A stretch of DNA of 64,000 nt from Lycocorax pyrrhopterus obiensis (Eukaryota; Chordata; Aves; Passeriformes; Paradisaeidae): positions 135,456,682-135,520,681 of the forward strand of contig JACSVZ010000002.1 of the NCBI GenBank assembly GCA_014706295.1, given 5' to 3'. Shown one piece after another: positions 1 through 13,645 of the stretch. Every line of letters begins with the position of its first letter. Within the stretch, counting starts at the first letter, position 1. The notes under the pieces are model-generated. The model worked only from the letters and a program-made list of their open reading frames with translations. It ran no database searches and was not told the origin of the DNA. Both the position numbers and the translations under genes were made by a program.

Positions 1-3000
1 ACTGTCACAAATGATTTACGAAACAAGAGTTCCTAAGGATTTGTGTAATGTTTAGTGACAACTCTGGATTGTAATCAAGGTCATATGCCTACCTTTCTTG
101 TTCTCTTTTGTCATTCACTATTTCGACATTCCTTTTCCCTTTAATGACATTCAAATTAGCCTATAAATAGAAGTACCAAGAACACTGTCTATTCAGTTCA
201 ATTTTATGCACAACATTTGGAAAATTGAGACAGAATTAGGCAGGTTCTTGTAGGAAGATGTAAAAGAGCTTTTATTATATTTTTGTAAAGATAAGAAACA
301 ACAAAATAAAATTATATTTGCACTTGGATACAAAGGAAAATAAATTTGAGGTGCAATCCTCCAACTATTTTGGGACTCTTGAACCTGCGTTTTGACTGCT
401 TTCTACAAGAATAATGTAGGAAGATGTTGGCAATTTGGTTTTACTATGTGCCTTTGGATTGATTTAAATTATCAACCACTAATATAAAAAAAGTTCAAAG
501 GGGCCTTGTTGTCCTGTGGAAAGGATAAATAGAAAAAGGAACAAAAGAGAAGATGCCTTAGGAACCACCGCAGATAATTAATGCACTCTGAAGGACCAAA
601 AAAATTACAGCTGTTAATGTCAGTGCAGAAAGACCATTGTCCTGGTCTAGAAGGGAGTGACTGAGGTTGTTTTTAACAAAGCACCGTGTGCAACATACAG
701 TAATGGTAAATACAAATCATAAATGAGGGGCCTTTTGCTTTATGCCAGGCACCAAAAAGCTTCTACACATCCAGCATAAATTAATTGTGTTGCTTTTGTT
801 GTTTGTTTGTTTTTAAAGTCTTTACAATTCAAGTGATATGGCCATAATAACACAACACCCTTTTTTCCTTATGGGATAAGAATGTACCACTTTTTGTTAG
901 AAAGCTCTGGCTTCTTTTACCTTCCCTCTATGCACAGAAAGTGGCTAAGGCTTGTGGGAAAAATAACAGTATACAATTATGTAATTGAAGTCAGTTTCAT
1001 AATTATTCTCTTTACTGCACCATATTAAGTGTTGGTAAATTTGGGTAAAACGAATTAACAATATTTTGACAGTGCTGTGATCTGGGCCTCAGTACGGTAA
1101 GGTTCCTGCAATGTCTGCTGTGGTTTTCACAGGAAATAAAAGTTGTGATACAGAAATGTCATTCTCATAAGTTTGCGTTTTACCAGAGAATAGATTTTGT
1201 TTTATATTATGAGGGAAAACAAGAGAAAAATGTTCTTTGAATATTGAATTTATGTGTTAATGTTACTATACATTTTTAAAGCACATTGTTTCATGTGACA
1301 TTTTAAAAAAATAAGAAAAATCCAACACTACCTACTTATTAAATGTAGGTAGTGGCTTTATTATGTCACTTGACAAGTTAATAATTTTAACTTCTGACTG
1401 CACTCCTCGCATGATCAACATTGCAAATTAGTACTTGTTGTGACTGTATGAAAATTTATATTTCTTGCATGTAAGTTTTACATGTGATTTTACTAGAACA
1501 CTTAGCTGCATTGATCAAATTTGAATCGTGACTTCAAAGGGGCTAAGTACTCTTAGAAACAAGAAAAAAACGTAGAGGTTTGATTTTCTAGAAAATTGCT
1601 TTTACATGAACCACTATGAAGAATTATTGACTTTCAGGCTTCATAATTAAAGTCTTCATAGTCTTTATTTATACATTTGTTTCAACATTGTATTTTTTCA
1701 AAAGCATTTCTTTATTCTGGCTAACAGAAATACTAGCTAGCAAGTGTGACAATAATTTCTTGTTTTCAGTATTTTTACATTGTCATTTTTCATTTGTAAA
1801 TATGTAATACTTATTTGCAAATTGAAGACCAATACAGCAAAGTAAGAGGCTGAGATTCAACCAAGAAGCTGAACTATTCTAAGTTAAAATTCTCATTTAC
1901 AATTCATTAATTTCTTTTGAACAGATTATTCTCTTCACCATTTTTTCCTACTTAAACTTTCCTTAGAACTTTTCTGTGAACCTAACCATTGTAATAATTA
2001 CGTGTCTGCAAACTCATTGCAAGAAGAAAGCATTCTGTTGCTCGCTGCCAAAACCTACTGTTCATGTAGTCAATTGTTATCTAAGTCATTTTATCTATTG
2101 GTTGACAGGATGGCCTTTCTTATATATAATTCACTGCCTATATAATTTAATCAACTAAATTTGTTTCATGAAAAGATTTAAAAGTACTATTAGCCTAAAA
2201 CTGATTTTCTATGAACATAGCAAGATTTAGACCTCATAAATTATTGATGAGAAACAAACTGATGACATAAAAGGCCACCTAGTTCACTGAAATGTTTGTG
2301 AGAAAGTTTTTATAACTCTAGTAATTTTAATTGAGAGGAAATTGAAAAATATAGAGACATTTTAAAAAAACTCAAAACGAGGAAAGGCTTTTCTATTCCA
2401 CGATGAAACTATTTAAATTCTATGTTGAATCTGCTTTTTTTTTTTTTTCTGAAAGAGATTCTAATTTTTCAACAATTTGAAATTATTTTATAACGGCTGT
2501 GTAATTCAATAAAGCAACAAAATATTAAAAAGTCAAAATTATTATCCGGAGCAAACATATTCTTTATCCTGTGATAGTAGTCCCTCAACCAACCTTTCTA
2601 CTTAACCCCTGAAAGCAATATGCTTTTTCCTCAATTCTGCCTTTGTCCAGCAACATTTCTCTTTCTAGTTGCAAAATTTTCTGACTCATCCTTCTCTTCA
2701 TCAAAACAGAAACCAATAATAAATGTGCCTAGTACATGGCACAGATGCAATTTCCTTGCACTGCTCTGTGAAACGAGTAGAGCGGCTGATTGATGCTCCT
2801 TCTAGGAGCTGGGTTAATCTACCAGCTGTAGCACACTGGCTGGCATAGTTTGCTGGCTGATGCAGTGAAGTTTATCCCTTACCCACAGCCACTTTGCTCA
2901 GCTTGTGGAGAAGCACATACTGCCTTCCAGTCCTTTAGGAAATCAGGTATTTTCCTATATTTCAGATGACAGCCTAAAGAAAATAGCTTTGATGAGTATG

Positions 3001-6000
3001 TTTTTTAGCACAATCTAGAGAATGCAGGACAGAAATAATAAAATAAACCAAACATATTTAGTATTGTGTCCTAACTGTGTACCTATTTTCAGATATTTTG
3101 GGTATTTTCGACTTTCCATAAATTCACAGCATTCAAAGAAAGAAAATTTTAAATTCCCTAGATCAGCATCTTCATCCAGCTATTGTAGCTTTGAGATAAA
3201 TAGCCCTTCATGGATTTTTCTTCCATGAATTATTCTGATTGCTTTTAAATTAAGCAATAATAAATAATCTTCAAAGATTTGGAGACTTCTGTGGCACAAT
3301 TTCCAGCATGCAAAAAAAATTTCATTTTTCTTGCTTTGAACTTGTGACCTCTTAGTGATATTTGATTGCTCACTGTTTTGTGTCTCCATGTCACACAATG
3401 TTTTATACATATCAGTATGACTTTCTCTCTCCTTATGTCACTTTGCAATGTTGAAGAATCCTAGTCTGCTCAGCTGTTTCTGAGAAAAAGCTGGATATTT
3501 GATCATCCTGTCTGTCATTCCATTTTTCAAATTTGGTTAATTTTTTTTTCTGATGAGAGGGTTATATGAGTAGACAGTATTCAAGAAAGGGACTCTGATT
3601 TTTGTCATGTCCTACTGATCTTCATGATTTTATTATCCAGAATTAAAACAACTTGTGCAACTAACTGCCTCCATATTTTCTGTAAGAATACTTCTTGTAT
3701 GGAAAATAAACAATATGGAAACTGGTGAACAGCTTAGAAAACAGAGATGAAATTTGAGTGGAGTCTGCATTACTAATAACAAGAAACTAAGTAAATCTTT
3801 ATTCTATACAAATGACATCAATGCTGAAAGAGCAGAATCTGAGATCAGGGAAAAGGCTGATGCACTTTTTTTTGACAGATCTTAGTGAACTTGTGAAGAA
3901 TTCACGTATCAATACTAATAATTTAATATATCCAACCTTTTAAAACACAGGGTTAAATTAATGTTGCATGGTACTTTATTTAATGAAGAACAGATGCGTT
4001 CAGCAACTACTTATACATACTTGAAATGACCAAAATGAGAAAGAAGTATAACTTAACTTTGCAGAAAGAAAAACTTCCACTTCTTTTCTTATTTGACAAC
4101 TTATAGCCTCTGAAGAATGCATGGTTGCTTTATTGCTTCCACTGTCCATCCAAGATTTAAATTAGTGTGATTTTCTGTGGCATCTATAGAGAGAGCTAAA
4201 TGCAAGGCTCCTCCTAGTGTGCCATGGCTTGGACCTTCACTCTCACAATTACAGTATCCCAGATTGTGTTTATTATCCATCCATTTCATCAATAAAACAG
4301 CCAAGGAGATCAATTCCATGTATTGAAATATTCCCTCAATATTGGGCTTAGGCTGAGTCTTCCAAGCTTCTTCTTTAAAGTATCTGTTTTCCTTCTTCTC
4401 CTTCTAGGTTCCAAGTTCTAAACACAGGTGGTTTCTTTTTCCCCTCAACCTCATTTGGAAAAAAATAGTGAAACTTCTTCCTCCTCTCTTCATGTGACAG
4501 ACTCTTAGCTATGTCTGTTTCTTTTGACATCCAGTGTCAGGAGGAGAGTAGTAATCCTGGGAATTGGAGGTTGGCACAAAGTAGTTCTTTGAACATATAG
4601 CAGTGGCACCAGTAAATGTATCTCTTACCCATAAAATGGTTTGGTTTTTTTTTTAATGTTGCCTTTTTTTCGGAATAAATAGAGAAAATTAATATTGGAG
4701 ATCATTTACACGGAGAGTTATAGGGGAAAATAGAGAGCTGTACAGAGAAAGGTGTCAGAAAACCTATCGGGATGTTCCTCTGGACAAACTCATTTGCTGG
4801 AGAAAATAATTTGTATTCAGCTTGTAATTAATTTTCTACTTCTCTCCTCTGTGATATGATCCCAGAATTCAGAAAAATAGGTATACGCAAGGGACCATGC
4901 AGTGCTTTGCACAGGTGAGACTTAGATCAGTGCGTTCTTAGCTTAGAAAATTATAGCTATTTCTTGTTTATCTGTTACAAAATCAGAGACCAAGTGTGTG
5001 CAGCAGCTGATCTTGGTGTAAATTTCTAGGCTATGTAAGGCTTTAATTCTATCAGTACTAATTGAAATGAAGTTTGGGGATTCAGTTTGAACAGGGAAAA
5101 ATATGCTGTGTTCCTTCCCATTCATGCTTGTGTTTTTCCGAACTTCCATCAGGGATGCTAATTTGTGTTAATTGATGCAGTTTTTTTTCCTGTTCATGAT
5201 AACACTCATTGTGAATCTGCTTGCCAATCAAAAATATTATAATAGACCATAATGGAAAATTTACTAAGAATAACCAGCTACTTCTGCAATTAATATCAGT
5301 AGCATTTTCCTATCACATATGCTTCCTCATGGTGAACTAAAATCTACAGGAAAAAATTGTCAAGAGCATCAATGAACACCAGGAGACATTTTTACAAGCA
5401 CAGAGAAAAAGAAGGAGCATATTGTTAGTGTATAGAATATGGTACTGAAATGGAATGAAAAGCAAACCAAAACACAAGAGATTATTTGTAAACCCAAACC
5501 GCACTATATAAAGAAATAGAGTAATTGAAATTTTGAAATTTTGCAAGTAATTGTGAAGTTAAAACCTAAGTTCACAGCTCACCTAGAAATAAGAGGGTTG
5601 ATAAGATTAGGTAGCTTTTAAAGCTTGGGTTTTTTCACCTCTTAGAGAAAGCCCTTGATCACAAATCCCCATTTGTAATCCCACTCCATGGCCATACTAC
5701 TTTGTAGATATGTTTGGCCTGCCTAATCCACATTTTCGGTTGAAAATCATACCTTTTACCTGAAATACGAATGCCATCTTCAAAAAAAAAAATCTCTTTA
5801 AATGTTTCCTTCAAGTATTTCACAATTAACCTTTAGGCCAGGAATTCAGAAATGACATTATATCTTCCTAGGCTAACAGTCAAAAGGAAATTGAAATGCA
5901 TCTTGGAGACACTAAAAACATAATTCTTCAGTGAGCATGAATATCTTTAAAACATGTTACTCTTTCCAGAAACAGAGGTTGAGGTTACAAGATAGTATGT

Positions 6001-8509
6001 AAACCATTGCCTCTCATCAACTCAACAGAGAAATGAAGAGGTCATCATGGAAGAATGCAGGTCAGTAATAGAGCAAAATACTGTGTTCCAGCCACTTACC
6101 CATATCCCCTCTACAAATTGCAGACAAGCTGTAAAACCAACAAAAAACCAAAAACCCCAAACAGATAAAAAAATCCAACGAAGTTGAAGCAAGACTCTCT
6201 GAGTTAGTTTTTAGCTACCAAAACTACAGGGGCTTGGAAATCTTCTGGTATTTTTTGGCCTTGACCTATATAAATGCTGAACTAAGAAGTTCTTCACACA
6301 ACAGCAAGACAACATCAGATGATCCAAATTAATGATCTGACAATATTAGTCAGGGTTTTTTTGTGTCTTTAAAGTTGTTCATCCAGATGTAAACAGTTTT
6401 GCTCAGGAAATGATTAAGGGAGCACAAACAACAAAGTCCTCTTGGAACAGCTGTTATAGCAGGAGAAAAGATTTTGAACTCTGCAACTCATTAATTTACA
6501 AGGTTAGAGGAGGAGCATGTGAAGCAGTAGGGAGTATAAGAGAAGAACAGAGGACTGGATGAGGTCAAAGAAGCTGCCAGATCTTTGCCCTTACTGCTGG
6601 AAACTTTTTCAGCTGCTAGGAGCAAGGAAAATAACTAATCAACTTTCTAGTCCCTTCACAAGTCCCAGAACAACCTCTGAGGCTGCCATCTGTGCAAAAG
6701 AGATGGTCGCTTGACCACCGTGTCATTATCCATCTGAAAGTTGTGGAGTTGAAGTGGTTGGAAGTCTTCCACTGCAATACTTTTCTGTTAAAAGCTCCTG
6801 ATCTGAAAATATTCTGTTTCAGAAGAACAGATACATTTGGCAAAAAAAATTGACTTATATCAATAGGAATGTTCCATCAATGTTGAATCTTATTTTCCTG
6901 CCTTGGGCTTTGGGAAAGTGTTCAGAAGTTCTCTGATGGTACTGTTCTGTGTGATGAGGGGCTCCCACTGAGTGTGTTGAGCTGTCAATGCACAGAGTTA
7001 TACATAGCCCACAACAGCACCCTTCATAGGATCCCAGTCTTATGCCAGGTGCCTGACGCACGGAAGATAACTGCTATTAACACCAAAAACATAGTAAATA
7101 TGGTCTGTCTAAGCAACCAGTATATGCAAAACTGTCCATTTAATGCAAATAAGCAAAATTACATGAGACAAATAGAGACAAAATGTTTGACTAGAAAACC
7201 ACATATAAAAAGAATAGAATAAATTTTTAAAAATTATTTCCAAGCTGTATTGCCCTTTCAACAGACTGGGACACTGGGATGTCTAGAGACATCCTATGGA
7301 AGGTGTTGGGGTGCTCCATTTTATGATTCTTGCTTGCTGCTGTCAGCAACTGTAAATGAAAGTCACTGAACACACTTTTTTACTGAACTGGTTGTAGCTA
7401 AGGCTCCAGATAGATAGAGGATGTACTAATCTGGAGTAGATATTCTCCATAAGAATCTACAAGTCAATTCATGTTTCCATTGTCAGTCTTAGTAGTGGCA
7501 GCTTTTAACTCTGTGTGGGAAGCACAGGTATCCTGAGTGGGCACTGTTCAAAAGTGTAGCCAGCTGTAGCAGTCCAGTGGATTTTGAAAATGCACTGATA
7601 TCTAAAGGCTGGAGAGTCTAACGTGTAAATCTGAAGTGGGGAGATAGGAAGGTGAGTACAGGTGTTTTCTGGATAAAGAAGCTCTATATGTGTGCAGGTT
7701 GTCCATATCTCATTATAGATCTCTTGATCAGCATACATCAAGACACTGAGCTGCTTTCTCCTTTTACAGGCTCTTAGAAATCTTTAGGAAGCAAAATAAG
7801 TTTTGTGTGATCTCATGGTTGACAACACTTCTCAAGTGGTGTAGAACAATGAAAAGTAGGAAACACTAAATCCTTGAAACTAAATACTAAATTTTAAAAA
7901 TTCATACAGAACATGCCAGTAGTCAGTAAGATGTGAGGGTTGATTTTGGCCCATCAGTCCAGGAACATGGATTAGCATTTTAAAGTGCACATCCGTACAT
8001 TAAAAGAAGTCAGAAGAGAAGAGAAAAGAAGAAAATACTGCATATTTGGAATAGAGTAATATATTCAAAGTGTAAAGTGAAGTTCACTAACAATTGATGC
8101 TCTACAAAGCCTCCTAAATAGTAACAGGACAAAGAAAGAGTAATCATGTCCAAATCAAATACCAGCAAAGTAGCAGAAACTCTTACACAAGAGAGTAAAC
8201 AAAGCTAAATTTGGAGGACCCATCAGCTCACTTCAGAGTCAGGATAAAATAGTTAAACCAAGAACAGAAGCAGAGAAATTGCACATATGTAGAAAGATGT
8301 CAGTCCTTGATCTGCCGTCCTTTGAGATAAAGCATCGCAAACACAGATATTAGTTTGAAATTTTTTATTTCCCAAGAGAGATTTACTACGGACAATGTCA
8401 CAGATTTCTTGCTGAACATGAGTATGATTAACTCAGTACACCCACAGGCAGTATCAGGGACAAAAATAAATTTTAATCTGCAGTCTGGTACAATCTTAAT
8501 ATTGCATAT
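1..8509. other. AT-rich non-coding DNA, no gene recognised
   Basis: Open frames here are all under 85 codons, differ in composition from one to the next and show no family motif, so I call none of them. There is a T14 run at about 2435-2448 and several shorter T or A runs. Two slightly GC-richer patches (about 2760-2940 and 6600-7060) do not resemble any repeat or exon I can name. I see no CR1 tail, LTR terminus or RNA gene. The patches could be old decayed repeats or conserved non-coding sequence; the sequence alone does not decide. Confidence 0.6.
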
Positions 8510-9075
8510 TGTGGTGGACTACTGCTGCTTGGACACAAGGTGCCCACCAAAGGCACTGTATCACTCCCTGTTCTCAAGGTGGGCAGGGGAATAAAAATAT
8601 AGTGAAAGGTTTATGGGTTGAGTAAGGGCACGGAGAGATCACTCACCAGTTACTATCATGGGCTAAACAGGTTTGACTTGGGGAAATTACCAAACAAATC
8701 AGAGCAGGGTAATGAGAAGTAAACTCAAATCTTAGGAATAGCTTTCCCAGCCCTTCCCTTCTTCCCGGTGTTACTTTATCTCCAATTCTCTGCTCCTTCC
8801 CCCAGCAGAGTAGAGGGGCAGGGAATGGGGGCTCTGGTCAGTTTATCACACATCATCTCTGCCTCTCCTTGCTCCTGACTGTTGTCCCCTGCTCCAGTGT
8901 GGGACCCCTTCCACAGGAGACAGCTCTCTATAAATTTTTCCAAAGTGAGTCTTTCCCACGGGCTGCAGTATTTAATGACCTGCTCCAGTATATGGATGTC
9001 GGACCCAGGACTGGTGATCCCCTTTTCTCTTCTATCTGATTTCCTATTCACTTTCTCTTTCTTCCCTCTTTTATT
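8510..9075. repeat. Interspersed avian repeat, probably LTR-class, decayed
   Basis: This block is richer in G and C than its flanks and has the look of a common avian interspersed repeat. It has a GGTGCCCACCAAAG-type opening near 8540, a GGAGAGATCACTCACCAG segment near 8632 and a C-rich middle around 8745-8810. Towards the end come repeated units built on CTGCTCCAGTGTGGGACC and CCCACGGGCTGCAG, from about 8889 to 9005. I recognise the sequence type but cannot fix its class or its true strand. An LTR or LTR-retrotransposon fragment is my best guess. Open frames on both strands across it (for example 8776-9051 minus) are by-products of its GC content. Both borders are approximate. Confidence 0.55.
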
Positions 9076-12047
9076 TTATTGTTTTATTCCTCTTACTATT
9101 AGAAGATATGGACAAGGAATATACCAAATTCCCTGTTGAGTATGTAGCATGCTAATAAAATTTTGTGAGCTTTTTTGGACTCTTGACTTTTGCCATTCTT
9201 TTTTACCCATGAGGATCTAGGAGTTTTCAGTGCTCCTTTCCGTGTAGGAGTGAGATGTGGCAGCTCCACACAAACATGATAGCATAATGAATATAGTATG
9301 TAGTCTTCAGTGATTCAGAGTTTTACTCAGATATATAAAAAAGGAGTTACCTAAAGTGGATTTGTCTTCTCTGTGAATTAGCAGAGATGGAAGTGAAATT
9401 TAGATTTCTGATTTATAGTTTAGTAGATTATTAGGACAGCAGCAATTAGCGTCTACTCTAGTCTAGATAAAAAAGAACAATTTTGAGAAACCAGAGTTAA
9501 TGAGAACCCATTTGAACATGAATTTTCAAGACACTCTATGGCAAATTAAAAGCCTATTGATCCGTCTCTATTTTCACATAAGGTCAGAAAAGAAAGAATT
9601 GCAGCCCAAGAGTAGAATCTATGGAATTGAATGTGTACTAGTTAAATATTTGAAGACCAGAAAGAACACCAGTTCAGAGAGGATAGGATTGGTCAGTAAA
9701 GAAAATGTTATCATTACTGAAGCACAAAATATCAAAATCAGACCAGATACAATCTGATTCATGAAGAAAGAAAATGTGAAGAATATATACTTGTTTCATG
9801 GATTCAAGCCAGATGACAGAAGTCTTTGTCATCAGTGTAAGAGCCACAGGACCAGATGTATTACGGAAGGTTACAGATAAAATTAATTTAATTTTGTGCA
9901 CAGCACATGCGTTTTGAAACACCTTTTACTGATATATTGGGATAACTGCTATTTAAGAACATTCATAACATGGCACTGAGGTACTCTTCTGTAAAGCATC
10001 AGTGCTTAGACTCTCTGACACCATCATGGCAGTCACCATCTCATATGCAAGAAAATTTCTGAATAAATTATGCCCAAATTGAGATGTAATTACTAAAAAG
10101 GCATGTAAACTGAGAACACTGTAGTAAAGTCACATCACTATCTCTGGAAAGCAATGCAATCTAGAAAAATCTAATATAAGCTGCAACATATTTGGATTTA
10201 GCTTCAAAAATACTTAAAAATTTATGTTATCTCAAATTCTAAAATTTGTCTAGATGCTACATAAAACTGCAGTGAAACACATTTCAAAACCCGGGAATGA
10301 AATTTTACCTCTAATGTGATCTAACTCTGTACCTGAAATAATTTTATGAAACAGAGAGAGATAATGTAATTTCACCTTCACATAAAGTCTTCACATAAAG
10401 TTTTTTATGAGGATCGGCTTCACAGGACATGATGGGCCATGGAGCTTAATGGGCTACAGAAGATGCTATGGTATTCTGTTAATGTAGAAACTTTGTTGAT
10501 GGTAAATGACAGGAAAAATAGTCTGAGAATATAGAAAAAAGAAAACTCAATATAAAATTACAGTGTTTGCTTGTCTAAGACTGAAGATGTTCAGAAAGAA
10601 CTAGACTGGTATGTAAAGAAGCAGCTGGGTCTGAAACTACAAAAATCAAATAAAAATCAAATAACCAAAAGGAAATGTAATTGTATAGCAAGACTGATGA
10701 AGTGTACAAAAGCTGCTGGCATTTTAGTGAGCCCTTATATGCTTATTTTTTCCAAAACGCATTGTATGTATGAGACAACTCAGCATAATGGGCCATTCTG
10801 GAACTAAAGGCTGCTTTTGCACAATGGTATGTTTAAATAATCACGAATTAGACAAAAAGGAAGGTTCTGTACCACATACTAAATTTGCCAGTTGGGACCA
10901 TTAAAAAGGGCAATAATTTTGTTACTCCCCTTTTTAAAGAGATTTATGGTCTGTTGACCACAAGTGTCATGTTACACTAAGGAATAGTCAAGTGTTCAAA
11001 TGACTGGAAATTTATTATCCATTATATGAAATGGATTGATTTTTAATGCGTAAATCAGCCCTATTTTCTTGGATTTGTGTATTTTTTGTTTGGACAACTT
11101 AGAAGAATTACATACTTTCAATATAGCCATTAGAGAATATAAACTTGCATTTAGTTGGCAAAAGCTGGCAGAAATAAAGGCAATAGAGACCTACTAAGAA
11201 TTACAATAAAAACAAATGCAAAGCCAGAGTGAGTAGGAGAGCCATAACAGCTATAGAAAAAAAATAGGACCAGAAAGAAACTGACTAAAGACAATTTTTC
11301 CCCATTTTGTGATGCATAAGATCATCGTGGGACTATTGTTATGGTCCCATATTGCCTAATAAAACAAAACAAAACAAAACACCTGGGCACTGATATGGGA
11401 CTTACATTCCCAAATAATGCTTAATCAGTAGGATACAGGAATTATTTGGAGATGTAATTGTACACAGGTTTATTTTATCCATGTCTCTATATAATAAAAA
11501 ACTCAAACAGGGAATAAGCTCTGTTTCAGTTAAAAAAAAATCATACTCAAGTTTTGCTTTGTTGTGTGGTGTCAAGGGAATGAATGATGCAGCACAGAAA
11601 TACCTTAATCAGGATCTAGATATTTATCAATTATACACGTTTATTGAATAGCTCAGCCTACTGAATGTTTACTTGGTGTATCCAATGATGAAACAGTTTT
11701 CACTGCAAGCTGTTTTTCTCCCAGATTTTGGAACATGTCTCTAAAGTTTATGCAGTTCTACTCACCCTAGTTCTCCCTTCAGAAGCAGCACAACTAATGA
11801 TGAAATCAATTTTAAACAGGCTAAAAACTTTTTGTCTCCTATCTAGTATTTTCCCTTTTGCATGTACTGTTCTGGAGTGCAACAGATTGAAAACAAAACA
11901 TGTTTTCCGAATTTTTACTTGACATACACAAAGGAAAGTAAATCTATTTGTTTGCTTTTGTAAGGAAGAAGCTTTATTCCTGTTTGAAAACTATCTCTGT
12001 TAATTATTCATTGACTCTCAGAACACTCCTTGAATTTGAATTGCATA
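9076..12047. other. AT-rich non-coding DNA, no gene recognised
   Basis: Nothing gene-like is visible. Open frames reach 85 codons (9500-9757 plus) but are rich in Lys, Ile and Asn, as expected from AT-rich random sequence. The only structured item is a short AAAAC array near 11361-11381. Confidence 0.6.
11361..11381. repeat. (AAAAC)4 microsatellite
   Basis: Four perfect AAAAC units in an A-rich context. They may be the tail of an old retroposon, but no body is recognisable upstream. Confidence 0.8.
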
Positions 12048-12115
12048 ATCACAGAATAATTTAGATTGGAAGGCACCTTCAAGTCACCTATTCCAATCTT
12101 CTGCTCAAAGCAAGT
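12048..12115 (-). mobile_element. CR1 LINE, short 3'-end fragment
   Basis: The plus strand reads ATCACAGAATAATTTAGATT, then GGAAGGCACCTTCAAGTCACC, then CCAATCTTCTGCTCAAAGCA. This is the reverse complement of the conserved 3' end of avian CR1 elements, which normally reads outward to a short terminal repeat. Only about 70 bases remain, so the copy is heavily 5'-truncated, as is usual for CR1, and diverged. The match to the core is good but short. Confidence 0.65.
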
Positions 12116-12636
12116 TCATTTGTACTAAGGAACTCACGTGTGTGAACGCGATGTTTGGTGGGACTGGGAGGCATGATGGAAATCAGCCGGCACCAACTGG
12201 CTTATGGGGAAAAGAGTTATTCCCTGCACATTCCCTATGGCAGTATTGTCACGTACATTGTACAGAAGAAACATGTTACTGGTAACTGTTTGTGCTTTTA
12301 TATGCATTTCAATATGTAACAGCAACACTGAAAACATCTGGAGGCACAGCAATGCCATACAAAACCCCAGATGAAGAATCTTGTTCTCTGATGCACGTTC
12401 ATATTGGTAAAAACCTTTAACAGAGTTTTCTGACATTGTTTTTCATCAGTACATGGTCTACATTTAAATTTATATTTAAGAGAACAAGAGAGAAACAGAG
12501 GAATGATTATAAGTAAATCAAACTACAAATATAAAAATGAGGAAAAAGATTATAAGTAAAACAACTAATACATGATGTTGCTAGTGCTGCAAGTACTCAG
12601 CAAAACATGTCTATCTATCTGATAACAAAATAGTCA

Positions 12637-12677
12637 TGGAAATAAATTAATTAAATAAAATGGAAATAAATTAATTA
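12637..12677. repeat. Tandem duplication of a ~24-bp AT-rich unit
   Basis: The string GGAAATAAATTAATTA occurs twice in succession, the copies starting about 24 bases apart and separated by AATAAAAT. It is a simple local duplication, probably replication slippage. Confidence 0.75.
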
Positions 12678-12788
12678 TCAGACAGGAAAACAGATTAACA
12701 GGAGGTAAGAAAGCATTTGTGTAAATAACAACACACCACTTAAACAAAACAAAGCAAATGCAGACAGTCACACAACTTGCTACTTTTG

Positions 12789-12810
12789 ATAAATAAATAA
12801 ATAAATAAAA
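12789..12810. repeat. (ATAA)n microsatellite
   Basis: About five perfect tetranucleotide units of ATAA type between TTTTG and AGTATTC. Confidence 0.85.
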
Positions 12811-13018
12811 GTATTCTTACTCTAGACAAGGACAGAATTCTAGAAATAGGGTACCCAGACTCCTCAGTTTTATAGGAAAACACAAAAGAGGAAAAAGATT
12901 ACAATGGAGAAACTATGCAATCACAGTAAGGAAACACAAATCTGCGAGTTTCTGTCACTGATAGCAACCATTGTTAAGCACTAGCAGTATTCAGAAAAGG
13001 CATATTTGCTTAACAAAA

Positions 13019-13645
13019 TGTCTTGGGGTGACTTTATGATGCTGTATCCCCTATCGCCTGCTCTGTGCCCAGACATGTATCCTGTGCCTTTCTGTGTCTT
13101 TAGGGCAGACCTGAGAGAGAGGAGAGGGAAGGCCATAGAATTCCTTCGGCCGCTGTGTTCAAAACCACAGATAACTCGCTCTCTTCTCCTCAGCTCTTGG
13201 CTCTCCTGCAGCAGGGAAGAGAGTTGCATTCTCTTGCTTTTTTAGCTAGCTTCTTGTTTGTTAGCCAAAGCAAGGAGTTTCCTGGGATTTTGGCTTCTTC
13301 TTCTTCTCTTCTGGACTGTTCAGCAGCACCAGAACATCACCGGGAGGCCCTACACCCCGGCCTGGGGGGGGCCGAGCCACGCCCCAGCTGCGGAGAGAGC
13401 AGAGCCATCACCTACAAAGAACTCTGAAACTACCCAGGTTTTCTTCACAGCGAGAGGTTTTATTATTTAAAATTCTTAATTCTTTTTTTTTTTTGGCCCC
13501 TGCGTGCCCCCTCCTTGTTAAACAAATGACTTTTTTCCCACTTTCCTCAGAGATTTTTTTTTTTTCCGAACCTGGTGGGGGAGGGGCGGCTGAAACCTGC
13601 TTTCTATCAGAGGATGTTTCCTCCAATGTGTCTCAAACTCGGACA
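13019..13645 (+). mobile_element. Solo LTR, ERVL-like endogenous retrovirus, ~627 bp
   Basis: The block opens with TGTCTTGGGGTGACTTTATG and closes with CTCAAACTCGGACA, giving TG...CA termini. The flanking pentamers are CAAAA (13014-13018) and CAAAC (13646-13650), a 5-bp target-site duplication with one difference. A G-run and GC-rich patch lies near 13365-13395, and a TATTATTTAAAAT promoter-like stretch at about 13459. No gag, pol or env sequence flanks it, so it is a solo LTR left by recombination of a provirus. Plus-strand orientation follows from the opening motif. Frames at 13006-13470 and 13408-13626 are spurious. The 5-bp duplication suggests an ERVL-type integrase; the family name is not determined. 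Confidence 0.7.

Larger units (their letters stand above)
12116..13018. other. AT-rich non-coding DNA with short local duplications
   Basis: No gene is supported. A 100-codon minus-strand frame at 12134-12436 has no recognisable domain. The stretch 12506-12680 contains near-identical short duplications. An ATAA array sits at 12789-12810. Confidence 0.55.

Noticed and set aside
13006..13626. Several 70-90-codon frames on both strands
   Set aside because: They are contained almost entirely in the solo LTR and have no viral or host protein signature.
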